Source of the DNA: an uncultured Bacteroidaceae bacterium
Lineage (GTDB): Bacteria > Bacteroidota > Bacteroidia > Bacteroidales > Bacteroidaceae
DNA: 17,335 nucleotides
NCBI GenBank assembly: GCA_934426255.1
Contig: CAKRYD010000036.1
Location: 1-17,335, forward strand
Direction of reading: 5' to 3'
This document shows, one piece after another, positions 1 through 6,833 of the stretch. The translations under genes and the position numbers were made by a program. Positions within the stretch are counted from its first letter, which is position 1. Every line of letters starts with the position of its first letter. The notes under the pieces were generated by a model, which searched no databases, was not told the DNA's origin, and worked only from the letters and a program-made list of their open reading frames with translations.

Positions 1-76
1 TTAAATAATTTTCAAGGAAAATCTTGCAGAAAGGAAGGACTGAATCAGACCATTCTTACTACCGCTGAATAGTTAC
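1..76 (+). mobile_element. Probable insertion-sequence end, left copy (transposase-like C-terminal tail)
   Basis: Bases 3-76 are repeated in inverted orientation at 17262-17335 with one mismatch (T versus C at base 10), and similarity stops abruptly at base 76. An open frame runs in from the window edge (codons from 1-3) to a TAG at 70-72, giving a tail that ends GLNQTILTTAE. The shared sequence ends ...TAGTTAC, so the reverse complement begins GTAA; some IS66-type elements begin this way, but that is a weak hint and I do not recognise the family. Identical sequence on both ends of a contig, with unique sequence inside, is what a multicopy insertion sequence gives. The element's 3' end points into the window. 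Confidence 0.6.
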
Positions 77-280
77 GTTTGATTTCGCAATGTCAAAGTT
101 CAGAATGCGTTCTTTCGGCTGATTTAGTTACGGGTAATGGTATCCGGAACCATGATTTAAGTTCTATTTTGATGAAAAATTCAGCACAAAATAGCTCTTC
201 TTGTTAACAATTAAACAGGTTTTACTTGCTGTTTTGTCAACTTATTATGGCGATTTACATTCGCTTCAATTGTTGGCCTA
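77..280. other. Intergenic region without a recognised gene
   Basis: This AT-rich stretch between the element end and the possible small ORF has stops in all frames and no ORF with a convincing start. A short imperfect palindrome (ATGGT...ACCAT, near 138-154) is the only local symmetry noticed. No tRNA or terminator is visible. Confidence 0.5.
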
Positions 281-430
281 ATGAAGATATTGTCTGCGGT
301 GGTGTTGCATGAGGATGGTCAGAAAGCGAAGATGTTGAATTTTGTCATGTTCAAATTAAAAGTCGATGGGCAGATCTTTGAATTTTGTTGGAAAAACATG
401 CTAATAAGAACATTTTTGAAGGTAATATAG
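281..430 (+). CDS. Possible 49-residue small ORF of unknown function
   Basis: ATG at 281 opens a frame to TAG at 428-430 (49 codons). The peptide begins MKILSAVVLHEDGQ and continues with a mixed charged and hydrophobic stretch (KLKVDGQIFEF). The frame is open without a start as far back as 215. No purine-rich ribosome site precedes the ATG, and the region lies just upstream of the transporter gene, so it may instead be part of a transcribed leader or a repeated intergenic element that happens to be open. I do not recognise a family. Composition looks more protein-like than the surrounding sequence, which is the only reason it is listed. Confidence 0.25.
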   Translation: MKILSAVVLHEDGQKAKMLNFVMFKLKVDGQIFEFCWKNMLIRTFLKVI

Positions 431-451
431 TGACATGCGATACAAAATGGG

Positions 452-459
452 TAATTTTG
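452..459 (+). promoter_or_regulatory. Candidate -7 element for the symporter gene
   Basis: TAATTTTG matches the Bacteroidota -7 consensus TAnnTTTG and would place the transcript start about 20 bases before the ATG at 488. No TTG lies 19-20 bases upstream. An alternative is the pair TTG 388-390 and CATTTTTG 411-418 (20-base spacer, one mismatch). AAGAGG at 474-479 is a possible ribosome site. Confidence 0.3.
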
Positions 460-487
460 CGCCGCTTAACGAAAAGAGGCTTAGAAA

Positions 488-1465
488 ATGTTGAAATACT
501 TGGTAAAAGCAAGTACATGGCTTGCAAGCTACACATCGGTATTTGTGATAGGAATTGCCGTATTTACTTTTTTCGTGCCGGGAACGTTCAAATGGGTATC
601 CGGCAGTACACAGACAATCATTCTCGGTCTGATAATGTTAACGATGGGTCTTACGCTGACTCCGAACGATTTCAAGATATTGGCCAAACGGCCGTTTGAC
701 ATATTTATTGGTGCGTGTGCCCAGTTCATCATTATGCCCGGTGTGGCCTATGCGTTGGTACATGCCTTTCGTTTGGAGCCCGCTCTCGCCATCGGCATTT
801 TGCTGGTCGGTTGTTGCCCAGGTGGTGTTTCAAGCAATATCATGTCATTCTTGTGCCATGGTGATGTGGCTTTTTCTGTGGGTATGACATGCGCTTCGAC
901 CATATTGGCTCCTGTGATGACTCCATTCCTGATGCAGCTCACGGCCGGCGAGATAGTAGACGTAGATACTGTGGGGATGTTCCTCAATATATTGATAGTT
1001 ACGATAATTCCGGTATCGGTTGGCTGCTTTCTCAATTATATGTGGGGCAAAAGGGAAGAATTTGTTACAGTGCGTTCTTTAATGCCGGGCGTGAGCGTCA
1101 TTTGTCTGGCTTTTATAGTGGGTGGTGTCATTAGTACTGTGCATGATGCATTGGTGGCTCGTGGTCTGTTGCTGTTTCTCTGGACTTTTGCCGTTGTGTT
1201 CTGCCACAATACGTTGGGCTATTTGCTTGGTTGGTATGCAGGGCGTTTGGCCATGTTCAATACAGCCAAGAAGCGTACCATCAGTATAGAAGTGGGAATG
1301 CAGAATGCCGGTCTTGCTACAAATCTGGCAACGGTCTTTTTTGTTTCTCAGCCTTTGGCCGTATTGCCCTGCGCCATTTCGTGTGCCTGGCATTCCATTT
1401 CAGGAACACTTTTGGCCGGCTTTTATTTGCAATATGACAAGCGCAAGGCGCGCAAGGATGCCTAA
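488..1465 (+). CDS. Bile acid:sodium symporter (BASS) family transporter
   Basis: This is a 325-residue inner-membrane protein made almost entirely of hydrophobic segments, the usual size and make-up of the SBF/BASS family (10 helices in solved bacterial members). Two family signatures are clear: GCCPGGVSSN at 108-117 and EVGMQNAGLA at 268-277. Positions that bind the two sodium ions in the Neisseria ASBT structure appear kept: Gln79, Ser116, Asn117, Ser130, Thr134, Glu268 and Gln272. It should therefore be a sodium-coupled importer of an organic anion. The substrate cannot be read from sequence; bacterial relatives carry bile acids, pantoate or keto acids, so the family name does not imply bile acids. 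It stands alone and converges on the next gene, with 8 bases between the stops. Confidence 0.88.
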   Translation: MLKYLVKASTWLASYTSVFVIGIAVFTFFVPGTFKWVSGSTQTIILGLIMLTMGLTLTPNDFKILAKRPFDIFIGACAQFIIMPGVAYALVHAFRLEPALAIGILLVGCCPGGVSSNIMSFLCHGDVAFSVGMTCASTILAPVMTPFLMQLTAGEIVDVDTVGMFLNILIVTIIPVSVGCFLNYMWGKREEFVTVRSLMPGVSVICLAFIVGGVISTVHDALVARGLLLFLWTFAVVFCHNTLGYLLGWYAGRLAMFNTAKKRTISIEVGMQNAGLATNLATVFFVSQPLAVLPCAISCAWHSISGTLLAGFYLQYDKRKARKDA

Positions 1466-1473
1466 AGAGCCGT

Positions 1474-3180
1474 TTATTTTCTGAAGAGCCGTCCCAAGAA
1501 GTGGCTCTTTCCTTTATTCTCTAAAGTACGGATATCATACAGTCCCGGTTTTAGATTGCCGATGTCCATGTGACCGGTATAAGGAAATGTATGTGTGATG
1601 CGTCCGCTCATATCGGTGACGAGAATGTATTCTTCACGGTTTCTGGGAGGCAGCAATAGCATGTTGCCTTTTAAAGATAAAAGTCCGGTGCAAGTTGATT
1701 TCGAAGCATACAGACGGGGAGCTTCGAGGCAGGCAGCATGGCTCTCGTTGCCGTAGCGATCCATGATGGTGATGGCATAGTTGGGGCGATAGGTGTCTGG
1801 TATGTCTGTTCCAAGGTCAAGGCCGGGCTTTTTCAATCCGTAGGCGACAAGATTTCTGATGTCTTCGGTATTGACGGGAAGTGAAAATGAACGGTAAACA
1901 TTGTAGGTGATGTCTTTGACTGATGAGGGCGTATCCCAGACAAGCTGTGCTTTTCCGTCTTGCCGGGCTATGTGCAGGTCTGTCGGCGCGGGCAGACTTT
2001 CGGCTTTTTCCCATGTCAGTGCCGGTGTAAATGCCGGCGTTATATAAAAACAGTTCTTGAGAAAATCATAAAGACCTTTTGTGTTTTCTGTGACGAAACG
2101 GCTGCGGAAATAAGCCTGGCCGTTTGCTCCCATAGAACGTACTACATAGTTTTCGCGCTCTATAATGTCAAGAGGCCAGTCTTTTTGGCTTTTTGCCAGA
2201 AAGTAAGCTCCCAAACCGGGCACTATGATGCGTCCGTGAGAGTTTTCAATCCAATCTTTGGCAAAGGGATAAAAATGGTTGCCTTCGAAATACATCATAG
2301 GAACAAGCATGTCCATCCAACCGTTTCGCAGCCAGTTCTGCGCTTCTTGATAGACAGTGGTGTAGGCATTCCATCCCTTAGATGTATAACGTGGCAAGTC
2401 GTCGTGTTTACCGATGGGCGAACAGCTGACACGTACCCAAGGTTTCAGCTGCTTGACAGCGGCGTGGATGGCTTCTGCACATCGGCTGACATTATTACGC
2501 CGCCATGCAGCAAGCGATAGCCCTTTGCCGTATTTCCTGTATGTGGCCACATCATTGAAACGTATCTCTTTCTCGGGATAACGAATATAGTCAAGATGAA
2601 TGCCATCAATATCGTAATTGCGGGTTATTTCACTGCATATAGATGCGAGATAGTCAGCTGTAGCCGGTTCACCTGGATTAAGCATCCAATAATCGTTGGT
2701 CTTGATGCAAAGGCGTGGCAACCGGTGTTGCATGGCTTTGCGCCCCAAAGCCTTTGCCTTGGCAAAGCTGTTGCCGGGAAAAGCCACGACCCAGGCATGC
2801 AGCTCAAGATGGCGTTTGTGGCATTCTTCGATGGCAAAAGCCAGAGGATCATAGCCCGGAGCTTTATCGGTGTGGCCGGTCAGGCAGTCGTCCCATGGTT
2901 CGATGAGCGACGGATAGATAACAGTGGAACGTATGCGGGTCTGTAAGATAACGGTATTGAAACGGGCGGCCTGAAGACGGTCAAGAATATCGGTAAGTTC
3001 TTTCTTCTGGCGTTCTATGCCATAGGCATTGTTGGCTTTTTCACGAGGCCAATCAAGTCCGCCGATAGTCGTGAGCCACACGGCTCTTACTTCTCGTTTG
3101 GGAGGCTGCGCCTTGACTGCTCCCGGCAAGCCAGAAAGTAACAGTAAAAGGCATAATGGTATGGAAAAATGTAGCTTCAT
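1474..3180 (-). CDS. Secreted glycosidase-like protein, GHL10 (DUF187) family, with FN3-like and T9SS-like C-terminal parts
   Basis: 568 residues. A signal peptide (about 1-25, ending AVKAQ, no lipobox) precedes a TIM-barrel-type GHL10/DUF187 domain at about 28-380, which opens with the family's REVRAVWLTTIGGLDWP and holds DIDGIHLDYIRYP at 190-202, where the conserved Asp residues of the putative active site lie. Residues about 397-485 look like a fibronectin III module (APTDLHIARQDGKAQLVW). The last 70 residues contain VTDMSGR (521-527) and LKPGLYDI (543-550) and end in basic RLFRK, resembling a type A sorting domain of type IX secretion. Relatives such as YngK-like proteins are thought to act on glycans; the substrate is unknown. 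The gene is monocistronic. Confidence 0.85.
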   Translation of the reverse strand: MKLHFSIPLCLLLLLSGLPGAVKAQPPKREVRAVWLTTIGGLDWPREKANNAYGIERQKKELTDILDRLQAARFNTVILQTRIRSTVIYPSLIEPWDDCLTGHTDKAPGYDPLAFAIEECHKRHLELHAWVVAFPGNSFAKAKALGRKAMQHRLPRLCIKTNDYWMLNPGEPATADYLASICSEITRNYDIDGIHLDYIRYPEKEIRFNDVATYRKYGKGLSLAAWRRNNVSRCAEAIHAAVKQLKPWVRVSCSPIGKHDDLPRYTSKGWNAYTTVYQEAQNWLRNGWMDMLVPMMYFEGNHFYPFAKDWIENSHGRIIVPGLGAYFLAKSQKDWPLDIIERENYVVRSMGANGQAYFRSRFVTENTKGLYDFLKNCFYITPAFTPALTWEKAESLPAPTDLHIARQDGKAQLVWDTPSSVKDITYNVYRSFSLPVNTEDIRNLVAYGLKKPGLDLGTDIPDTYRPNYAITIMDRYGNESHAACLEAPRLYASKSTCTGLLSLKGNMLLLPPRNREEYILVTDMSGRITHTFPYTGHMDIGNLKPGLYDIRTLENKGKSHFLGRLFRK

Positions 3181-3196
3181 TCCTTACTTTTAGCTA

Positions 3197-3204
3197 CAAA
3201 AATA
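3197..3204 (-). promoter_or_regulatory. Candidate -7 element of the GHL10 gene
   Basis: On the minus strand this reads TATTTTTG, a full match to TAnnTTTG. It would start transcription about 10 bases before the ATG at 3180, giving a very short leader. The upstream -33 position is only T-rich (no clear TTG), so support is partial. Confidence 0.4.
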
Positions 3205-3235
3205 CGTTTTTCCCATGGAAGTAAAAAGTTTTTCT

Positions 3236-3243
3236 TACTTTTG
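3236..3243 (+). promoter_or_regulatory. Candidate -7 element of the small outer-membrane protein gene
   Basis: TACTTTTG matches the Bacteroidota -7 consensus, about 48 bases upstream of the ATG at 3291, on the strand opposite the neighbouring GHL10 promoter. No good TTG is present at -33. Confidence 0.4.
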
Positions 3244-3290
3244 CAAGTATGATTCGACCGATTATAATCAAATAGGAAATATAATAGGAT

Positions 3291-3767
3291 ATGAAAAAAT
3301 GGATTTTGAGTGCAATGCTTCTTGTGTTGTCAATTGCCGCAAAGGCTCAATTTGAAGCCGGAACTTCTTATTTGGGAGCTTCAGTCTCTAATTTAGGCTT
3401 ATCGTATAGTACAGTGGAAAAGTTCCGTTTCGGGGCCAACCTCTCTGTGGGGACATTCCTTGCCGACCAGTTCTTGATAAAAGCAGATTTGGGCTATAAC
3501 CATACCGAAGCCGTCGATGATTTTTCTACGGCCTTGATGGGACGCTTCTATTTTACCGAAAACGGTATCTTCATGGGGGCCGGCGGTGAATTTGTGCACT
3601 ATACCAAAAACCGCAATGATGTGATGATTCCAATAGAATTGGGTTATTGTTTTTATTTGAACCATTACGTTTCTATCGAGCCTTCTGTTTATTACAAGAT
3701 GAGCATTGATGACTTTAGTGACAAGAGTGCCGTTGGTTTCAAGATTGGGTTCGGATTTTATTTTTGA
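3291..3767 (+). CDS. Small outer-membrane beta-barrel protein (porin-like family)
   Basis: 158 residues. The signal peptide is about residues 1-19 (MKKWILSAMLLVLSIAAKA, cleaved before QF). The mature part of about 140 residues alternates hydrophobic and polar residues in strand-like runs, with repeated Gly-aromatic pairs (LGASVSNLGLSYS, FRFGANLSVG, FMGAGGEFVHY), and ends in FKIGFGFYF with a terminal Phe, the usual signal recognised by the BAM machinery. Length and pattern fit an eight-stranded barrel of the Bacteroidota 'outer membrane protein beta-barrel' type. No transport specificity can be inferred. A terminator follows 23 bases after the stop, so the gene is probably a single transcription unit. 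Confidence 0.75.
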   Translation: MKKWILSAMLLVLSIAAKAQFEAGTSYLGASVSNLGLSYSTVEKFRFGANLSVGTFLADQFLIKADLGYNHTEAVDDFSTALMGRFYFTENGIFMGAGGEFVHYTKNRNDVMIPIELGYCFYLNHYVSIEPSVYYKMSIDDFSDKSAVGFKIGFGFYF

Positions 3768-3790
3768 AAAATAAGTAAGAACAAAAGAAG

Positions 3791-3835
3791 ACGGGAACAG
3801 ACAACTTCTGGTATGTTAGTTCCCGTTTTTGTTTT
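3791..3835 (+). terminator. Rho-independent terminator of the barrel gene, abutting queH
   Basis: ACGGGAAC at 3791-3798 pairs perfectly with GTTCCCGT at 3819-3826 (20-base loop), followed by TTTT, G and TTTT. It ends only a few bases before the queH ATG at 3838, so any queH transcript starting upstream has to pass through it, or queH uses a later start. Confidence 0.65.
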
Positions 3836-3837
3836 AT

Positions 3838-4467
3838 ATGAAAAGTAAAAGCGAAGATAATAAGGAGGAATACAGAGCTCCCCGTCTTTCTATGCCTGAT
3901 GGGAGCGAACCCGATGGGCAGCGCATATTGCTTCATAGTTGCTGTGCTCCCTGTTCGGCAGCTATAGTCGAATGTATGCTGTCTAACGGAATGAGGCCTA
4001 CCGTATATTTCAGTAATTCCAATATCTATCCCGGCAAGGAATATGATATAAGGAAAAACGAGATTATGCGCTTTTTGAAAGGTTTAGGCGTACCTTTCGT
4101 TGAAGACTGCTATGACCACGAAGAATGGCTCCGTGTGGTTAAAGGATATGAAGGAGAGCCCGAACGGGGGCAGCGTTGCAGTTTGTGCTTTGAGTTTCGT
4201 TTGCGCAAAGCTGCCGCATATGCTTCTGAGAATGGCTTTAAGTGGCTGACAACGACATTGGCCTCTTCGCGTTGGAAAAACATTGTGCAGATCAATGAAG
4301 CCGGCATTCGTGCGACAGCTCAAACGCAGGTAACTTTTTGGCAGCAGAATTGGCGCAAAGGCGGGCTTCAAGAACGGCGTAACGAGTTATTGCGGATAAA
4401 TGCTTTTTATAATCAGCAATATTGTGGCTGTGAGTATAGTGCAACGCGGCTTAAAGATGTTCTTTAA
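3838..4467 (+). CDS. queH: Epoxyqueuosine reductase QueH
   Basis: QueH is the non-homologous alternative to QueG. It reduces epoxyqueuosine to queuosine at position 34 of certain tRNAs, using iron-sulfur chemistry in the cytoplasm. From this start the protein has 209 residues. The family hallmarks are present: ILLHSCCAPCS near the N-terminus (paired Cys plus a third), YFSNSNIYPGKEYDIRKNEI, RCSLCFEFRLRKAA in the middle, TTTLASSRWKN, and QQYCGCEYS at the end. The start is uncertain: ATG 3838 adds an unusual charged leader and sits right after a terminator hairpin, while ATG 3892 (191 residues) begins 11 residues before the conserved ILLHSCC. AAGGAGG at 3862-3868 is too far from 3892 to decide. 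No other queuosine genes are adjacent. Confidence 0.9.
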   Translation: MKSKSEDNKEEYRAPRLSMPDGSEPDGQRILLHSCCAPCSAAIVECMLSNGMRPTVYFSNSNIYPGKEYDIRKNEIMRFLKGLGVPFVEDCYDHEEWLRVVKGYEGEPERGQRCSLCFEFRLRKAAAYASENGFKWLTTTLASSRWKNIVQINEAGIRATAQTQVTFWQQNWRKGGLQERRNELLRINAFYNQQYCGCEYSATRLKDVL

Positions 4468-4474
4468 GCCGCGT
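4444..4474. terminator. Perfect 14-bp hairpin overlapping the queH stop
   Basis: ACGCGGCTTAAAGA at 4444-4457 is the exact reverse complement of TCTTTAAGCCGCGT at 4461-4474, with a 3-base loop. The queH TAA (4465-4467) lies inside the right arm, so the last codons were shaped by the hairpin. GCAAC (4441-4445) and GTTGC (4479-4483) can add an outer stem. No T-run follows on either strand, so it may be a bidirectional or transcript-stabilising 3' hairpin between convergent genes rather than a classic terminator. Confidence 0.6.
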
Positions 4475-4529
4475 CTGAGTTGCGTACAGTAAAATTAGAG
4501 CGAATCAATCGAAGCTCTGTATCGGAAAG

Positions 4530-4982
4530 TCAATCTTTCTTGGATGGCTTCTTCCCTTTTTTGGACATTGACAATTTGTCCATCATCTTTTTTTCCAGCC
4601 GGTAAACGCGCATGATTTGTTTAGGGCTAAGAAATTTCCGGTATTCACCGTAATATTTTTCGCGGATGTCGAGAATTTTGCGACTATGAGCGAAGTTGGC
4701 CTTGATGGCGGCTTCGGTCGCCTCTTCGGTCATCTCTTTCTTCTTTTGAGGGGGACGTTTCGGGCCGAGAGCCCACGTTTCCTTTTGGTATTGCAGGTAG
4801 GTTGCCATGAACTTCGAAGAAGTTGTGGCATCCATCTGCATTTCTTTTGCGATGAATTTGGCTTGTCTTTCAGCCAAGGCTTCGCGTTTGGCTTGGCGGT
4901 CTTGCATCTTCTGTGCAGAGATGGTGTTGCACTGTGCCGTTAAGGCTAATACAAAAGCGATTGTAATGATGATTTTGTTCAT
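4530..4982 (-). CDS. Periplasmic Spy/LTXXQ-like helical protein
   Basis: 150 residues with a signal peptide (about 1-24, MNKIIITIAFVLALTAQC..., cleaved after SAQ; the Cys is not in a good lipobox). The mature part is almost all charged, predicted helix: AERQAKFIAKEMQMDATTSSKFMATYLQYQ, then KILDIREKYYGEYRKFLSPKQIMRVYRLEKKMMDKLS, and a Lys-rich tail. The LSPKQ...VYRLEKK segment resembles the LTxxQ repeat region of Spy/CpxP/ZraP/CnrX proteins, which are periplasmic stress chaperones or metal sensors. It is the last gene of a sigma factor, anti-sigma, Spy-like trio, 12 bases after its neighbour, so a role in the signal input or output of that sigma system is likely. The family assignment rests on pattern, not on a search. 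Confidence 0.55.
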   Translation of the reverse strand: MNKIIITIAFVLALTAQCNTISAQKMQDRQAKREALAERQAKFIAKEMQMDATTSSKFMATYLQYQKETWALGPKRPPQKKKEMTEEATEAAIKANFAHSRKILDIREKYYGEYRKFLSPKQIMRVYRLEKKMMDKLSMSKKGKKPSKKD

Positions 4983-4994
4983 GGTTAAAACGTT

Positions 4995-5345
4995 TTAGTT
5001 GTTATACTGTTGGTTTAAGAATATATCGTCTTGATATGTTTCCAGCAAATAGGCTTGGTCATCTTGGCTTAGGTTGTCGAAAGCCTGCTCGATGTTTCCT
5101 TGCATGGCGGTTGCGGTTTCTTCCCATACAGCATGTATAGTGAAGAATAACAGGACGGATGCTGCTATTGCCAGTAAGGTGCGCTTGATGGCCGGCAAGT
5201 CTCTTCCCCGTCTATGGTGCGTTTGCTTCGGTTCAACGGTCTGTTTCAAAATGTTGCTTTCCAAAGTCTTGAAAAAGTCTTCGGGCACCGTATAAGGCAA
5301 ATTTCCTTTTTGATTGTTGTAAATAGGTCGTGATTCCATATGCAT
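4995..5345 (-). CDS. Probable membrane anti-sigma factor (single-pass, zinc-motif-free)
   Basis: About 116 residues from ATG 5345 (ATG 5339, two codons later, is equally possible; both follow the sigma stop within 8-14 bases). The N-terminal half is cytoplasmic, with the motif NLPYTVPEDFFKTLESNI, which is common in short anti-sigma-like proteins of Bacteroidota. A single membrane segment follows (TLLAIAASVLLFFTIHAVW), then a short periplasmic tail ending LSQDDQAYLLETYQDDIFLNQQYNN. There is no HxxxCxxC zinc motif. Position directly behind an ECF sigma gene and this topology suggest it holds the sigma factor at the membrane. The open frame extends upstream of 5345 into the sigma gene but has no better start. 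Confidence 0.6.
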   Translation of the reverse strand: MHMESRPIYNNQKGNLPYTVPEDFFKTLESNILKQTVEPKQTHHRRGRDLPAIKRTLLAIAASVLLFFTIHAVWEETATAMQGNIEQAFDNLSQDDQAYLLETYQDDIFLNQQYNN

Positions 5346-5353
5346 GTTGGTTG

Positions 5354-5887
5354 TTATGCGTTCATGAATTCCATGATTTTCTTTTTGGCAATGTGGTAAT
5401 TGACTTTGACTGTTGCCACGCATGATTCTGTTATTTCTGCGATTTGTTCATAATTGAGCTCATCGTAATAACGAAGATTGAATACGAGCTTCTGCTTGGT
5501 TGGCAGCGATTGGATGGCTTTTTGCATTTTGACAGCCTCAATGTCGTGATAGTCGATGTAATCATCGCTTTTCATGTCGAAGAGATTGTCATCGGCGTCA
5601 TCCAGTGAGATAATATCATGCTGCTTTCCTATCAGGCGCAACGCTTCGTTTGTTGCGATGCGATAAATCCATGTTGAGAGCGAGCTTTCTCCTCTGAATT
5701 GTCCGATTGAACGGTAGATACGCACAAATGTTTCCTGAGTTGTGTCTTGCGCGTCTTCGTGCGAAACTACCATCCTTCTTATGTGCCAGTAGATGGGGCG
5801 CATGTATTTTCCCAAGAGTTTGCGAAATCCCTCTTCAGGTTGTGCTTTTATGAGGTGAATGATATTTATGTCGCTGTCTACTGTCAT
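5354..5887 (-). CDS. RNA polymerase ECF-type sigma-70 factor
   Basis: 177 residues, typical for the ECF group, which lacks regions 1 and 3. Region 2 spans about 19-88 (FRKLLGKYMRPIYWHIRRMVVSHEDAQDTTQETFVRIYRSIGQFRG, then STWIYRIATNEALRL). An acidic linker rich in Asp (93-116) follows. Region 4 is about 120-172: MQKAIQSLPTKQKLVFNLRYYDELNYEQIAEI and the recognition helix CVATVKVNYHIAKKKI. It redirects RNA polymerase to a stress regulon, probably envelope stress given the next two genes. It leads a three-gene operon whose junctions are 8 and 12 bases. No obvious consensus promoter appears in the 104 bases upstream, as might be expected if it is transcribed by its own polymerase form. Confidence 0.92.
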   Translation of the reverse strand: MTVDSDINIIHLIKAQPEEGFRKLLGKYMRPIYWHIRRMVVSHEDAQDTTQETFVRIYRSIGQFRGESSLSTWIYRIATNEALRLIGKQHDIISLDDADDNLFDMKSDDYIDYHDIEAVKMQKAIQSLPTKQKLVFNLRYYDELNYEQIAEITESCVATVKVNYHIAKKKIMEFMNA

Positions 5888-5991
5888 GTGCGTCTCTTAT
5901 AGATGGTTTTTGCCTCTTCTTTTTGTGGGCATTCATCTATATTGACCTCATGAAAGTGAAAAAGTAAAATAGCAGACAGTTTTTTATTTGT

Positions 5992-6801
5992 TCATTTCAG
6001 TCCTTTTGGCATGGCTTCGCCGAGCCAATCCAATATTTTGCCGTGCAAAAGTGTGTTTGTCGCTACTATATGGTTGGTATTTAGTATGTTTTCTCTGCCG
6101 AAAAAGTCGGTTACTTTTCCTCCGGCTTGCTTTACGATAAGTGCCGCAGCCATATAATCCCAGCGTCCTATGAAGCTTTCAAACCAAATATCAAAGCGCC
6201 CGGCTGCAATGTAGCACATAGCGGCGGCAGCCGAACCGGGCATTCTCAGACAAGCGACTTCCCCATAAAGACGGTCATACAGGTGTGCTCCGGTGGCTTT
6301 GTATTCCACGGTATTGTATGGTAGTTCCAATACTGCGTAAGCATTGTTCATGCTGTTTATATTGCTTACACGGATAGGAAGCCCGTTCAGTGTGGACGAT
6401 CCGTCTTTGTAGGCGGTATAAAGTTCGTCACGGCATACTTCGTAGACTACACCCAAGAGTATTTCCTTGTTTGAACAAAGCGCAATACTGATGCAATAGG
6501 GTGCATTGTTGCGTATAAAGTTCGTGGTGCCGTCAAGTGGGTCGATTACCCATTTCAGCTGCCTTTCTTCGTTTGTCCGGATGGTTCCTTCCTCAGTGAT
6601 GAAGCTCGCTTCGGGCAACAAGATTTTCAGTTTGTCTACGATTTGCCGCTCCGATTCACGGTCAACATAACTGACGTAATCGTGCGTGTGCTTTGTTTCC
6701 ACTTTTTGGGCATCGAAGGTAAGGCGCGCTTCTCTAAGAAACGTGCCTCCTTCGCGTGCTATATGTCCTACTTTTTCAGTCAGTATGTGCAAGTCTTCCA
6801 T
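5992..6801 (-). CDS. suhB: Inositol monophosphatase family protein (SuhB-like)
   Basis: 269 residues, full length for the Mg-dependent, lithium-sensitive phosphatase family. Metal and phosphate ligands are all visible: EE at 70-71, WVIDPLDGTTNF at 84-95 (Asp87, Asp90, Gly91, Thr92) and GRWDYMAAALIVKQAGG at 212-228 (Asp215). It hydrolyses inositol 1-phosphate or related sugar phosphates. In bacteria without inositol lipids the true substrate is often uncertain (CysQ-like or fructose-bisphosphate activities occur in relatives), so the symbol marks the family, not a proven role. It starts 32 bases after carB and is probably co-transcribed with it. No hairpin was found in the 104 bases that follow it. 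Confidence 0.88.
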   Translation of the reverse strand: MEDLHILTEKVGHIAREGGTFLREARLTFDAQKVETKHTHDYVSYVDRESERQIVDKLKILLPEASFITEEGTIRTNEERQLKWVIDPLDGTTNFIRNNAPYCISIALCSNKEILLGVVYEVCRDELYTAYKDGSSTLNGLPIRVSNINSMNNAYAVLELPYNTVEYKATGAHLYDRLYGEVACLRMPGSAAAAMCYIAAGRFDIWFESFIGRWDYMAAALIVKQAGGKVTDFFGRENILNTNHIVATNTLLHGKILDWLGEAMPKGLK

Positions 6802-6833
6802 CTGCTTTCATGATTTGTCATGCAGGGCTTTTA

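Noticed and set aside
385..699. A 104-codon plus-strand open frame overlapping the symporter start
   Set aside because: Most of it is out of frame with the well-supported symporter gene, and it shows no protein family features.
1960..2520. A 186-codon plus-strand open frame
   Set aside because: It is antisense to the GHL10 gene with no recognisable protein features and low-complexity Cys/Phe-rich composition.
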